This document shows, piece by piece, positions 41,345 through 51,954 of a DNA stretch of 64,000 nucleotides; positions within the stretch are counted from its first letter, which is position 1, and every line of letters starts with the position of its first letter. The notes below the pieces were generated by a model. It ran no database searches and was not told the DNA's origin. It was given only the letters and a program-made list of their open reading frames with translations. Source of the stretch: Phaeodactylum tricornutum CCAP 1055/1 (Eukaryota > Bacillariophyta > Bacillariophyceae > Surirellales > Neidiaceae); the NCBI RefSeq assembly GCF_000150955.2, contig NC_011672.1:496001-560000 (forward strand). Reading direction: 5' to 3'. The translations under genes were made by a program, and so were the position numbers.

Positions 41345-43016
41345 TTGTCGGTCGTCCTTCACCGCATCTTTATTCTCACTTCTCGCGTTCACAGCTTTTT
41401 TGAAGATGGCAAAACAGTTTCAGCATGTTGTACGGAGAACTGCGGGAACAAGATAGATGGCGGCATCCAGGGATTCTTCTATTCCCTAGGAGCCTTTGTT
41501 GGTTCCAAGCCTCGTCAAACGATTGGAATGGCGATTCTTTTCACGGTCGTTTGCGGAGCCGGTTTCGTGCGCTTCGAAACAGAAAGCCGCGGCGAAGAGC
41601 TCTGGGTTCCGCAAGATACACGGGCCGAGCAAGAAACGCTCATGTATGAATCCTATTTTAACAGTTCTACTCGTTTTAATACTATGATTGTTCAGGCTGC
41701 AAATCCGGGGGGCGACGTTCTCACGAAGGAGATCTTGTTGGAATCAATGCTCATGCATAGCGAAATTGCCACAAAACAAGCTAAGCTGGACGGCATTGAC
41801 TATGGGCTCTTGCAGCTGTGTGTAAAGTCTGGAGGAACCTGTGTGTCCAGCACGGAAGGTGCTTGTCAATGCTTGATGACGAGTATTTTGCGCCAGTGGA
41901 ACTATGACTTGGCAACCTTGCACCAGGACAATGACCGAAATTTACGCTTCTCGCCAGTCTCTGGTCGAGCTTGACCAGCGCCTAACGGGTCTCTCAACAG
42001 TACCTCCTTTCATTGCCGAGCCTGTTTCAGAAGATGCGTACCGCAATGTTATGGCTGGCCTTTTCAACTTTTTGAGCACGTCGGGTTCGAATGATATTGG
42101 CAACGTGACCCTAGGTGGTGATAATTGGCCGACTACAGAAGCCGATTTTGTTGCCACGGTGGCGGCCTTTGCAAGCAGTTCGGGGCCCGGATCAATTTAT
42201 GATCGTGATGTTACCTTCTCGCAAGATGGATCGCAGATTGAAGCGTTTCGTGTGGAGCTCGAATATGTTCGGCTGACTAAGGAGAACCGCGGAGAATTGA
42301 TTGACGACGCTGCCCGCCAGATTGACGCCATGGATAGTACCCGCGATATGGTCAATAGTTGGGACGACCTACCGACCGCGTTCGCCTACTCTTCCAAGTT
42401 CATCACGATTGAGGGTTTTAAAATTATTCAACTTGAACTTTTCCAGATCGTTGGGTTGGCAATTGCAGCCGTCGGCGTGATAGTTTGCTCACCGTTCCCA
42501 GTCCAATGACGGCAATTTTGATCACGCTTAACGTCGCTTTCTGTATCATTGAAATCCTGGGTTTCATGTTTGCATTCGGAATTGTGATCGACTCCGTCAG
42601 CGTAATTAATATTGTTTTGGCTGTTGGCCTTTCCGTCGATTACAGTGCACACATCGGTCACTGTTTCCAAACAAAGGGGGCATCGACAAAGACCGACGAT
42701 CATTGGAAGCTTTGGCTGACATTGGAGCAGCCGTCTTGAGTGGTGCAATGTCGACCTTTTTGGCCGTTGCTGTCCTTCTCTTTTCGTCTTCTTACGTGTT
42801 CAAAATTTTGTCTAAGCAGTTCGCCTTGACTATTTTTTTTGCCTCGTTCACGGGCTGGTGCTTCTTCCAGTATTCTTGGCAGTCTTTGGACCTAAGCCGT
42901 TTCCTTCTGCCGAAGATTTGGACATGCCTACGCGGGAGCCCACCGTCGATAAGATTGCGGATACGGCGCACGCATCCGCTGACAACAGCAGTGATGAGGA
43001 TGTGAGAGAGATTTAA
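41345..43016 (+). pseudogene. Patched/RND-type transporter pseudogene (internal deletion plus frameshifts)
   Basis: Four consecutive plus-strand frames together resemble a eukaryotic Patched/Dispatched-like RND permease. The first has TM1 (IGMAILFTVVCGAGFVRFET) and the family block GEELWVPQDTRAEQE. Later frames hold TFAYSSKF-like and TVPSPMTAILITLNVAFCII blocks and the C-terminal permease signature GIVIDSVSVINIVLAVGLSV with DYSAHIGHCF. The frame changes near 41940 (one extra base or two missing) and by one missing base near 42485, 42675 and 42835; the last three lie in or beside T- or G-runs. The sterol-sensing-like TM2-TM7 region expected between the two loops is missing. There is no in-frame ATG near the 5' end. 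A decayed gene is most likely, but base-calling errors in homopolymers could explain some of the shifts. Confidence 0.75.
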
Positions 43017-43482
43017 ATAATGTAGGATTCATATATTTGTAAACAGAAATATAAAACAGTGAATGGCGTAGTATTCGTTCGCTGTCAAGGAAGCTCGACG
43101 ATTTTCACAATCAAAACGAGATGTCAAGGGATAAATCGGTTTTAGTCATGCAAATAATCTTTGACGTAGTCTATCTGGGCAGAGAAGAAGACGACCGTTA
43201 CCTACCCACCTTCGGTATCTTTTCGCATTTACTTATACTATATATACATTGTCAAAGCTGGCATTGTGACGGGGCTCGCTGGACTACATGGCAAAAAAAG
43301 TGAAATTTCATGCGTGCCTAACGTACGCCCGCCGGCCGATGCAAAAAACACGAACGGTCGCTCTAGACAATTTGCTTGCTTATTTTGGATTCGTTTTGGA
43401 TGCACGCAGAGTCTGTTTTTGGGTGCTACACTCATGCGCCTCGCAGTACTTTCTATGAACTTGATATGTTACCATATCAGAT
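43017..43482. other. Intergenic region
   Basis: A 466-bp region upstream of the K+ channel gene, with a TATATATACATTG sequence near 43240, about 240 bp before the ATG. Nothing else recognised. Confidence 0.4.
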
Positions 43483-45056
43483 ATGGACGACATCAATGGG
43501 CGCTTGCCGCATCCTCCCGATGTTGACTTAGAAGCTGTCTCTCCCACTACGACCGAAACAAAACGAAAAGCCTTGTCCCAGACCCCCCCTCTTTCCAAGA
43601 ATTCCTCAAATCCGCACTATCAGCAGCTGGATTTACCGCGGTTGGTTAAGCGTGATCTCCCTTTCAAGCAAAGTAAAAACAAATTGCGCGTGGGTCACGA
43701 TCATGGTTGGAAAATATATTGGCTTCTTCGGTATGATTGGTTCCATGCGTTTCTACGACTACCCACGACATTTTCGCTGGTTTCACTGTTGGCACTCTGG
43801 ACGTCCATGATCATTCTATTCGCTGGTATCTACGTTGGCGTCGATCGTCAAAGTCCTGCTGTCTCATGCGGACTTGGTGACGCTAACGATCCTATTAAGT
43901 TTGGAGCGGCTTTTGCTTTTTCTCTAGAGACCTGCACAACTGTAGGGTATGGACTTCCATCAGGCACTAACGCATTCTTTGAAAACTGCCGGGGTCTACA
44001 AATTGCAATCTACTTTCAAATGGTATGGTCAATGATGTTTAACGCATTCTTATTCGCTTTCTTTTACACTCGATTGGGACGAAGCGAATTGCGGGCATCC
44101 CAGGTTCTCATGGCCGACAAGGCAATCGTCTCCATTGTCGACGGCCAGGTCCGGTTCCAGATCCGGATGGTGGACATAGACGCCAAGCATCCGGTTGTTG
44201 AAGCTCATGTGCGGCTGTACGCTCTCTCTAAAAGAAGACCTGTTCCGAGGCCACTTCGTATCATCGAACCGGATGACGATCTAGGCGCCACGATTTTATT
44301 ATCGTTCCCAAGTGTGGTGAGCCACCATATTGATCTCTACAGTCGCTTGTACCCATGCAACCCAGAATACAAGGTTCCAGTGCGCTCTCCTGGTTTAGTC
44401 TTGAGGCAAATCGATTCGTCTGCCACGAACCGGGAAGAAGTTATTTGTCCTATATGTGCTGGTAAGAATTTGCCATCGTAAGAGAGATAGTTTTGTGAGT
44501 ACCTACCTCCGTGACTTTAACATGATTCATTTTCTTGTATCATTGCAGAAGCTTATGGGACAATTGAAAGGCTGCGAACGCATATTCGTTACCAACAAAT
44601 TGTCGAGCAACAAGAGGATTATCCCGTTGATGGCACTCACCTTTCACTTAGCGAAAAATTCTTAAATGAGCTGATAGTACCGACCCACAATCTCAGGGCA
44701 CTAAAAGATCATTTTGAACAAGAAATTTCGGAAATCATTTGCGTCGTTGAGGGAATGTAAGCTGTCAGATTCGTAAAAACAGATAGGTTGTTGCACAATA
44801 TTTGTGGACTAACATTCTGACTTGCTTTCTCGATTTATTCAGTGACCCATTGATGTCAGGCACGTTCCAGGCCCTCCAGTCATATCGCTTCGAAGATATT
44901 GTTTGGAGCGAATCTGCGCGCTTCACTCCGTGTCTGAACATGAATGGGGATTATTTACAAGTTAATCTGGACGCTTTCCATGGAGTGGAAACGCCCTCAG
45001 AATCGAAGGCAAAGCTATCTGAGTCAGGCCCACATGATGCGCTGCTTGTCGAGTAA
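43483..45056 (+). CDS. Inward-rectifier-type (Kir-like) potassium channel
   Basis: Three exons: 43483-44461, 44549-44756 and 44843-45056, with introns of 87 and 86 nt (GTAAGA...TTGCAG and GTAAGC...ATTCAG). The joins keep frame and give 466 residues. Kir layout: M1 (SLLALWTSMIILFAGIYVGV), pore helix and filter (ETCTTVGYGLP), M2 (FQMVWSMMFNAFLFAFFYTR) and a large cytoplasmic immunoglobulin-like domain (MADKAIVSIVDGQVRFQIRM, then VVEAHVRLYAL) that continues over the splice sites to IDPLMSGTFQALQSYRFEDI, the position of EGMVEATG...TSY in animal Kir. A DHFEQEISEIICVVEG strand precedes it. It probably carries K+ across a cell membrane; gating ligands (PIP2, pH) are not determinable. Confidence 0.87.
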
Positions 45057-45235
45057 AGAGGCTACTGTAGAGAATGGTCTTTGGTTTACTTCATGCGAAG
45101 CGCTAAGTGGTGATCATTGGTATGAACAGTAGCGAGAGCATCAGAAAGCTTTATTCACTATTTAAACCGAGGGTCCAAAAATGACGGGCAGAAGTTGCTC
45201 AAGAAAAAAGAAACACTCAGCAATCATCTGAGTTC

Positions 45236-46516
45236 TTACTTATCCTTGTAGACGTCGGCTAAAGCATGCTGTAGTTGCCGTTCGCGCCTGGTGTATGCCG
45301 AAGGCGATGTCTTCGGTATCGGTGATGTTGGAATAAGTCGGTCAGATACGCCAAGCCATCCTTTGGCGGCCTCGAACGAACCAAACCCGATTGATGCAAA
45401 AGCGCCGCTCCATAGCATGCGTGAACCTGCCCCCGCATACAACCCTTTCCAACCTTGTTCGGCTATGATATGGTTCATGCATCCAGGCATATCGATCGGG
45501 CAGGTTCCTGTACTCAAGCGTGTTTTCATGACGTCGATCGGTGTCATGAAACCGCTCGCCAGAGAACCAGCCACAGCACCAGCTGCGAATAGCTTCCACG
45601 AAAATTGCGAATGATTCCTAGAAGACTCTTGGTTGGTGTGCCAACGGAATTTCAACTCCTCGTATAGAACAAATCTCAGCATGGCGGACGGAATATTACG
45701 CATCAAAGTCGCACAGTAGCCGGAGTACAGTCCCCGAAATCCTTTCTGCTGAACTAACTTGACGCAAACTTGGCCCACACTCCCCGCTTGATAAAACTGC
45801 ATTTGTTGTTTAATGGTCTCTTTCGGAACAAAAACGGCACTGCTCATAATATTACCAGAAGCTGCCGCCAAGGCGTGAATCCAAAGTCGATTTTTCCCGT
45901 CATCTTCGGCCGCTGGAATGCGGTTTTTTATAAACATTTTCATTGATTCGTAGGCACCAAAGTAAAGTGCCGAGGATGGGATCGCTCCGAGTGTTGCGGG
46001 TATGACGCCGGCGTAGGCCCTTGCAAAGTGCCACTGGCGTGGCGCGGACGACGACACGCCGTTTGTCGTCGTCACAATGAGATTCCGGAAGGCATCGGCA
46101 ACGGATTTGTAGCGCGTTGGGTTCGATTGCCGTAGTGTTTTCGCGCAATCGGCTGGGTATAGGAGCGCTGTTCCCGTGGCGCCTCCGATCCCACCTGCCA
46201 AGCCCACGCGAATGTAATAACCCAGAGTTTCCGGTTGTATCGGCTTTCGTGAGGGGCCCCAATTAGCTTTGTACCGTCGATCCCATTGTTCCTTGAAATA
46301 GTCGCGGTGATTCCGTGTGGGATCCGGAGCGCCGTAATATCCATCAGATTGGTGTTGAATGGATTCTTGCAGAAACGACGCGGCGTTTTGGTGAGCTTTG
46401 GACAGTTTTTGGATTGCATCGCGTTTGGTCGTCGCTTCGACGACGGCGTCGCTATTGAAGCAACAGACTAGCACGGAAAGCAACCAGCCCAGCCTAAACA
46501 GTCGCAAATGGCTCAT
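45236..46516 (-). CDS. Mitochondrial-carrier-family protein with N-terminal signal peptide
   Basis: An intronless gene of 426 residues; ATG at 46516. A cleavable-looking signal (LFRLGWLLSVLVCCFNSDAV) is followed by a polar stretch of about 80 residues and then three carrier repeats. The repeat signatures are LLYPADCAKTLRQ, VFVPKETIKQQMQ and FMTPIDVMKTRLS, each followed by a Gly/aromatic block (FRGLYSGYCATLMRNIPSAM; WKGLYAGAGSRMLW). The second repeat's P-K-E and KQQMQ resemble SAM carriers and mitoferrin-type proteins, but substrate-contact residues were not analysed. The secretory-type N-terminus is unusual for the family and suggests a plastid-envelope or endomembrane site. The other carrier in this window (11274-12890) has the same feature. 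Confidence 0.82.
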   Translation of the reverse strand: MSHLRLFRLGWLLSVLVCCFNSDAVVEATTKRDAIQKLSKAHQNAASFLQESIQHQSDGYYGAPDPTRNHRDYFKEQWDRRYKANWGPSRKPIQPETLGYYIRVGLAGGIGGATGTALLYPADCAKTLRQSNPTRYKSVADAFRNLIVTTTNGVSSSAPRQWHFARAYAGVIPATLGAIPSSALYFGAYESMKMFIKNRIPAAEDDGKNRLWIHALAAASGNIMSSAVFVPKETIKQQMQFYQAGSVGQVCVKLVQQKGFRGLYSGYCATLMRNIPSAMLRFVLYEELKFRWHTNQESSRNHSQFSWKLFAAGAVAGSLASGFMTPIDVMKTRLSTGTCPIDMPGCMNHIIAEQGWKGLYAGAGSRMLWSGAFASIGFGSFEAAKGWLGVSDRLIPTSPIPKTSPSAYTRRERQLQHALADVYKDK

Positions 46517-47335
46517 CAGGGAAGTCGCTGTAAATGTGCAGCCTCGAATTCGTTATGTACTATCGCTCGGGCGGGTACTCGTGTGGTAAGCTCATATTGA
46601 AAAGTAACAAGAAAGGAGAAACAGATGCCAAAACAAGGCTTCGGACTAACATTAGGGTCCAGTCAAGCAGGCCTGCTTCCAACACGTCTTTCGCAATTTC
46701 CATCAGTCCAAGCAAGTACATTTTCAGTGATGGAGCATACCAATATGACAACGTTTGACATCTGGAGAGTATTTGTGTCCGACTCGATTCCATTCGTGCA
46801 AGCCTCGACAGCCTAACCATACTTTGACTCCGGACTAACAACGTTTTTGGTTGGTCGATGCTCGCATGTGTAGCGGGTGAGTAGATGCCCGCAAAAGTTA
46901 TATCTGGCTTACACTAGTATGAAAAACCAAAGCACTACCTGGAAGATGTCCGCAATTGTATAGTCAGCATTCCGCTAGACAACACCGTCCGCAGTACATG
47001 AAAACATGCGAATGCCAGCGTACGGTAGAACAATACGCTCCACTAGAAGGGTATAGCAAGATAGAATACTGCACCAAAGTCACTACTGGAAAGGTTATCG
47101 ATACGAATCATGTCGTGACAATCTTTGCAGATTTGCGATGAAGTGTATGCCAGGCGGCGGAACGATGATTGCGAAGGGATTGTTATGCGGGTCGTCTATT
47201 TTGGAGCGTACGGCATACATATATAGATGTATATACATGCGTAAAACAGTAGTCAACGATTAATAACTTTGGTGTGTCTATAGGTCTGCAATTTCCTGGA
47301 GAGAACGACGACCTAGTGACGCAAAGGCGGAATAC
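46517..47335. other. Intergenic region
   Basis: An 819-bp region upstream of the carrier gene and downstream of the sterol methyltransferase gene. Short overlapping frames on both strands at 46534-46841 show no family features. ATATATAGATGTATATACATG near 47218-47238 is an AT-rich near-palindrome, about 100 bp downstream of the methyltransferase stop. Confidence 0.4.
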
Positions 47336-48626
47336 TTACGTTTCCGGTTTGCGTCCCACCATCATGTACATGACGGTGAAGATTCCTGCGTTTCCAGCAT
47401 CGCGGAGAGCAAAGCCACCAGCTTGCAGGACCTTTTGGGTCTTGACGGTTCCACGAGGGGCCAACCACAAGGTTTCCAGGCACCAAATCGCCACGTTGGT
47501 CAGGTGTCCACCGAGCCAGTTGAACTGGAACCGTTGGGACAACGGATTCCACGACGAACACAGCGGCGTTTGCCAGGGTTGCACGTGCGGGACATTCATA
47601 AGGTCCGACGCGCGCACAATCTCGAAGCCTGCGTCCCGCATGGCCTGCAGACAGGCTTCGCGATCAATAATATCTGGCAATCCGTTGCCCAGTTCAATAT
47701 CCTTTTTCAATCGCTGGTGTTCCTTGTTGTTGGCGTTGTACTTGTCCGTCATACACCACTCGTAGCAGGCAAAGACGGCCCCGGGTTTCAAACAGCGCAA
47801 GACTTCGGCGTAGCACTGCACGCGATCGGGTGCGTGGCAGGTAGCTTCAATGGCGTAGGCGGCGTCGAAGGCTTGGTCGTCAAAGGGCAACTGCATGAAA
47901 TCTCCCTGGATGGATTCGCAGTTGGCGTTCCGGTCTTTGGCGTTGAGTTCGTTGCCGCGCGTGACTTGGTAAGGGTTGAGCGTGACGCCGGTGACGCGCG
48001 ACTGCAACAACTTGGAAATGGTGCGCATGGGTCCGCCAATGCCGCACCCCACGTCGAGAATGTTTTCGGCTTCGTAGACGTTGAGCTGTGAAGCGAGCTG
48101 GTACTCGTGCCGGCGGATGCTCTCGTCGAAGGATTCGTGCGGCAGTTGGTAGGAAAAGTGGAAGGAGGAGCCCCAGCCCCACTCGTAAAAGACGGTGGCG
48201 AGATCGTAGTAGGCGTTGACCAAGGCTTGGTAATTGCTGTTGCGGGTCTCGACGGACTCGTTCTTGTGCAAGTTGGTGTAATCGTCAATGCTCTTGTTGA
48301 CGGAAGACGTGGACGACAGATTCCGTTCCTGTGCATGATTTCAGGTCGTGGGAACCGTAGAGAGAGAGAGACACAAAGACGGGGTGAGCTGGAGCCGAAC
48401 GATGGGATTGCCAAGTCATCCGGCGCGTCGCGGCAATGCCTCTTTACGTTATGGCGGCGACGAGATCCGTGGTACGTACGTGTCGACCCAACTGTCGCCA
48501 AAAGACAAAGCACCGCCCAATGGGGTCCGCCGACGTGAGGAACTGGACGGCCAAGACCGTCGCTACCACACCCGCGCCCGCGAGACTTTCCGCCCGGTGA
48601 TTGTCTAGTACGGTACGGAACGACAT
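47336..48626 (-). CDS. SMT: Sterol C24-methyltransferase (SMT/ERG6)
   Basis: Exon 1 is 48626-48480 (49 codons), the intron 48479-48329 (151 nt; GTACGT...GCACAG with a long pyrimidine tract, phase 0), exon 2 48328-47336; 379 residues, close to ERG6. Exon 1 encodes a membrane-type N-terminus (SLAGAGVVATVLAVQFLTSA). Exon 2 has the sterol-binding hallmark YEWGWGSSFHFSYQLPHESF, the SAM motif LDVGCGIGGPMR, IEATCHAPDR, and YEWCMTDKYN. The enzyme adds a methyl group to C24 of the sterol side chain (cycloartenol or zymosterol-type acceptors) in the ER; diatoms make C24-alkylated sterols. The stop codon lies inside a GTAAGT donor, and splicing to 47295 would replace the last residue pair by a short tail. 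Confidence 0.92.
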
Positions 48627-48648
48627 GATGATGATGATGATGATGATG
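48625..48648. repeat. Trinucleotide repeat (ATG)8 / (CAT)8 overlapping the SMT start
   Basis: Eight perfect ATG units on the plus strand, reading CAT repeats on the SMT sense strand. The last unit supplies part of the SMT start codon. Length variation would alter the leader just before the ATG. Confidence 0.85.
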
Positions 48649-49557
48649 AGGTTGGTGCTGGTGTTGTTGGTACAAGAGACTCGCAACGACAATGCCCTCC
48701 CGAGTCCAGGATTGACGGAGGGGTTGGTAGTGATGCTGGGCAATGCGTCCGTTCGAGGGACGGGAGAAGTGGCAGACGAGGACGGAGGAGACGTACCCGA
48801 ACCGCGCCAGTGGCAATGCGTACCGTGTAGGAGTTCGCTGGGCGGGGGGCCGTGTCCGAGGAGAAACGAAGGGGAGTCACGTGGCGCCGTACTTACATTA
48901 GAATTCCGTTCGTTCCACGCGCACTCCGCGCGAACCAAAAGAAACCCCCCCCCCCCACCCCCCGACTCCAACTACTGTACCGGAAACCCGCCCGGAGGCG
49001 TAGTACCTACCTACCGCAACCAGAGTTTGTGGCGAAAATTGCCCTTTACGAAAAAAGTCCGAGTCGACCCAGAAATTAGGAAAATTTTGTGTCGTAGTTG
49101 AACGCGACACCATTCTCGGTTGCAAGGAGTGGGACTCGGATTCGAATGACGTATGGACTATGAAATTGTGGGTTCCTACAATTTTCGAAAGAGCGATAGT
49201 CGGATTTCGATTGGCATCGTCGTCAGTGGAACCCTCTTGGATAGGGTTAATCCAATCCCCCACCCCCAAGCTGCAGGGGTGAAAATTCCGTGTTTTTCTC
49301 GTCAGCGGATTGTGCCATGCCATTCCATCCCACGATGACACCAACGGCATATAATTCGTCCTCCGACCGAACGAACCGTGTGACTCCTACTTTTGTCCGT
49401 CCCCCAACCACTCCAGATTGTCTACAAAACACATTCTAATAGTCTGATTCCTGAACACCTCTAGTTTACGCATCCGACATTTGTCCTTTGCGAAACGCAG
49501 AATTTGCGTTGCGGACATCCATTCCGAGACGGTCGTCGGAGCGACACGTTCGTCGGA
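48627..49557. other. Divergent intergenic region, SMT / Ala-rich membrane protein
   Basis: A 931-bp region between divergent genes. It contains the (ATG)8 repeat at its left edge and a C-tract at 48945-48963 (C12-A-C6). Open frames on both strands across 48600-49100 have low-complexity translations and are not credible genes. Confidence 0.45.
48945..48963. repeat. Poly-C tract (C12-A-C6)
   Basis: A 19-bp homopolymer-like run, about 320 bp upstream of the SMT ATG, G-rich on the SMT sense strand. It is prone to slippage and sequencing error. Confidence 0.8.
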
Positions 49558-51378
49558 ATGATGTTGTGGTGGAACCGCCGTTCCCGGATCGGCTACATTG
49601 GCATACCGGCGGTACTGATAGGAATCATGACAAGTAGCGTCAATACTTATGCCGTTTCCCTCCGCACTATTCCCGTCTTTTCGACTCCCGTGGCGGCCCA
49701 AATGGGCGAGTCGGCCCTCCGACAGGTGGAATTCTTGGGACGTCTCGTCTCGGAAAAGGAACAAGAAATACAGCAACAGCAAGCGTCAATACCCAACAAC
49801 CGCGGTCCCATCAACGTCGACGGGACGGGGAAATCCGTTTATAATACACAAAAACGAATGTCGTTGGAACGACCCAGTCTATCCGATCGACCGGCACCCA
49901 AACAACGACAAGTTTGGGAAGCTTTGGAAAGCTTGGAACAAGACAGTACGTGCCCCTCGCGAACGGACAATTTTGTCCACTCTGCGTATCTGTATGGTAC
50001 CGAGCTCTCGACTGGTCGCGATGCCGAGTCTGCGTAAAGTGTGTCAGTCGGTCCCCCCATTGTCCCTCATTGTGCCTTTTTTCTACTTACAGTGCAACTT
50101 CTGGATAACCTTGCCGGACAGCGACCTCAACTATCGGCTCTCGAAGCGGTGCTGCTTTCAGCGGCGGTATTATCCGCGGCCGGTGGCCCATTGCTCTTGG
50201 GTGGGCACATTACGGAGTTTTTGGCCCCTTTCGCCGCCGCCTTTACCGCCGCCATTGGGATTGGGGCCGAGTACACGGGCAAGGTGGCCGTCGCCGACGG
50301 CAAAGAAATCGCCGCTTCCACCATTCAGTGCGCGGCTGAAGCCGAAGGATATCTAGCCAACGCCGAGAGGGCCAAAGCAATTACGCCACTGTGTGTAGGT
50401 ATCGGCGCGACGGCCGCGACGTTTGCCTTACTCGTACCGGTCTTGTTGGATTCCATCGGGGCCGCCACTAATTTGCAACTCATGACGGAAATATATTTGT
50501 GCTGCCCGCTGATTTCGGTACTGGCCGCCGCAGTGGCTTCCTTGGCTCTACAAGAAACGCGATCGTTCTCGGAGAAGGCCATTGGAATCGGCAATCGGCG
50601 TTTTGCGCGATCCGGACTAGTAGGACGTACGTGGCTGTCGTCGACGGAGTTGATCGAACGCAAAAGTGCGTCGGCAGCCAACCGCTGGAGAACGTTTTCG
50701 CTTTCCGTATTGCCCGCTCCTCTGATAGGAGCGCTGGTCCCGGGAGCCTTGCCGACCAAAACAATCATCGTGGCCGCCCTAGCAGCGGCCGAATCCGCCT
50801 TTTTCCTGGCGCAGTGTGAAAGTGTCTTGAGTCGAGCCACCGACGCGGTTGCCTTGAAAGCCCGCAGTGCGGCGGTTTGTGATACGTATGCAAATCAGGG
50901 GGCACGGAGTGCGGCCATTCTACCCTTCACTTCCGCGCTGGCATCCTTGTGTGCCGCCGCGACGGCCGCAATGGTCGAATTACCCTTTATTGAGACTCTG
51001 TTGTCCACGGGTACGGTCGCCAGTACGGCGGCGTCCATGGTGACGGTTGCCATTTTTCCAGCGCTGTCCGCACTCTTTGCGGCCGCGGCGTCTGTTTCCA
51101 AAGCGCGGTGTGAAGTAGACGCCGAAGCGGCAATGCAAGCGGCAAGCACGATTGCTTTGCAGTACGAAGATCAGGAAGAGGACCCGGTCCTGAAACCGTT
51201 CCGAGCCGTTCGTGAACTGATTCGTTTGACCTTGGCCAATTCGATTAAGGAACCTTTGCGAAGGCTGTTTCGGCGGTATAATTTCCGTCGTCGCTTTACT
51301 GTGCTTCGAAAATGGTTCCGTAGAGACGTTCTGCGTCGAAGCAATGGAACTCGAGGACCCACCCCATCGGCTGCCTGA
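49558..51378 (+). CDS. Ala-rich multi-pass membrane protein, function unknown
   Basis: Exon 1 is 49558-49945, the intron 49946-50092 (147 nt; GTACGT...CTTACAG), exon 2 50093-51378; 557 residues. The phase-1 join makes an ATG codon (Met) after LESLEQD. The start has two successive ATGs (MMLWWNRRSR) before a hydrophobic segment (IPAVLIGIMTSSV), perhaps a signal anchor. Exon 2 encodes at least eight Ala/Leu/Ser-rich hydrophobic helices separated by charged loops, including GKVAVADGKEIAASTIQCAA and similar Ala-rich helices, and ends in an Arg-rich cytosolic-type tail (RRLFRRYNFRRRF). The helices come in loosely similar blocks, perhaps an internal duplication. I do not recognise the family. Confidence 0.75.
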
Positions 51379-51954
51379 AGGAATGCGTAATCTGGGGATA
51401 TCTCGAACCGCTGCTGCTGCGTTTCGACAAGGTCGTTAGTTTCGATAAGCAAGGCACATTCGTCAAGAAACAGTTTAAGGATGGAATTTTTTAGAGTCCA
51501 CAGCATTGCTAACCCAACTGCCTCGTCAGACTTCAACGCATGTACATGATAGCGAGAGGACACCATGGCTTTCAAGTATTTAAAAATCGAACAAATCTAT
51601 CCGCCATTACCCAGATAGGACTTTTCTAGATGATGTGGATTGACCTCGGGAAAGTTGACTGTAAATACCTTTGTCTAAAGAAGGCGTGGCCTACTTCCTT
51701 GGAAAAGTTAGCTCCGAAGGACTACCTGCGAGACAAGCTATGTATTCGAGAAATTAGTCACGAGAAGGTAGGTATTTGCATTTCCAATCGTGATTCGTTC
51801 GTGCACTCAATTTACAACCGACATCGGCCAGACCCTCACAATTCCCATCCAACAACCCCAAACCCAAAGCTCGAATCATTTGCGAGGGACGCATCATCCG
51901 GAAGTCTTATGCCGTGTGGAAGTTATGGCACAAACTCTGTGAGTGCCAACTAAC
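51379..51954. other. Intergenic region
   Basis: A 576-bp spacer between two plus-strand genes. A 107-codon frame at 51630-51953 runs into the next gene's start and is probably leader sequence. Confidence 0.4.

Noticed and set aside
46534-46841. Short frames on both strands near the carrier gene start
   Set aside because: Overlap each other in a promoter region and show no recognisable motif.
48444-49101. Long frames on both strands upstream of SMT
   Set aside because: Translations are dominated by Met, His or Pro runs from the (ATG)8 and poly-C repeats. Only the segment encoding SMT exon 1 is real.
51630-51953. 107-codon frame before the CPBP protease
   Set aside because: Runs into the leader of the next gene; no domain.
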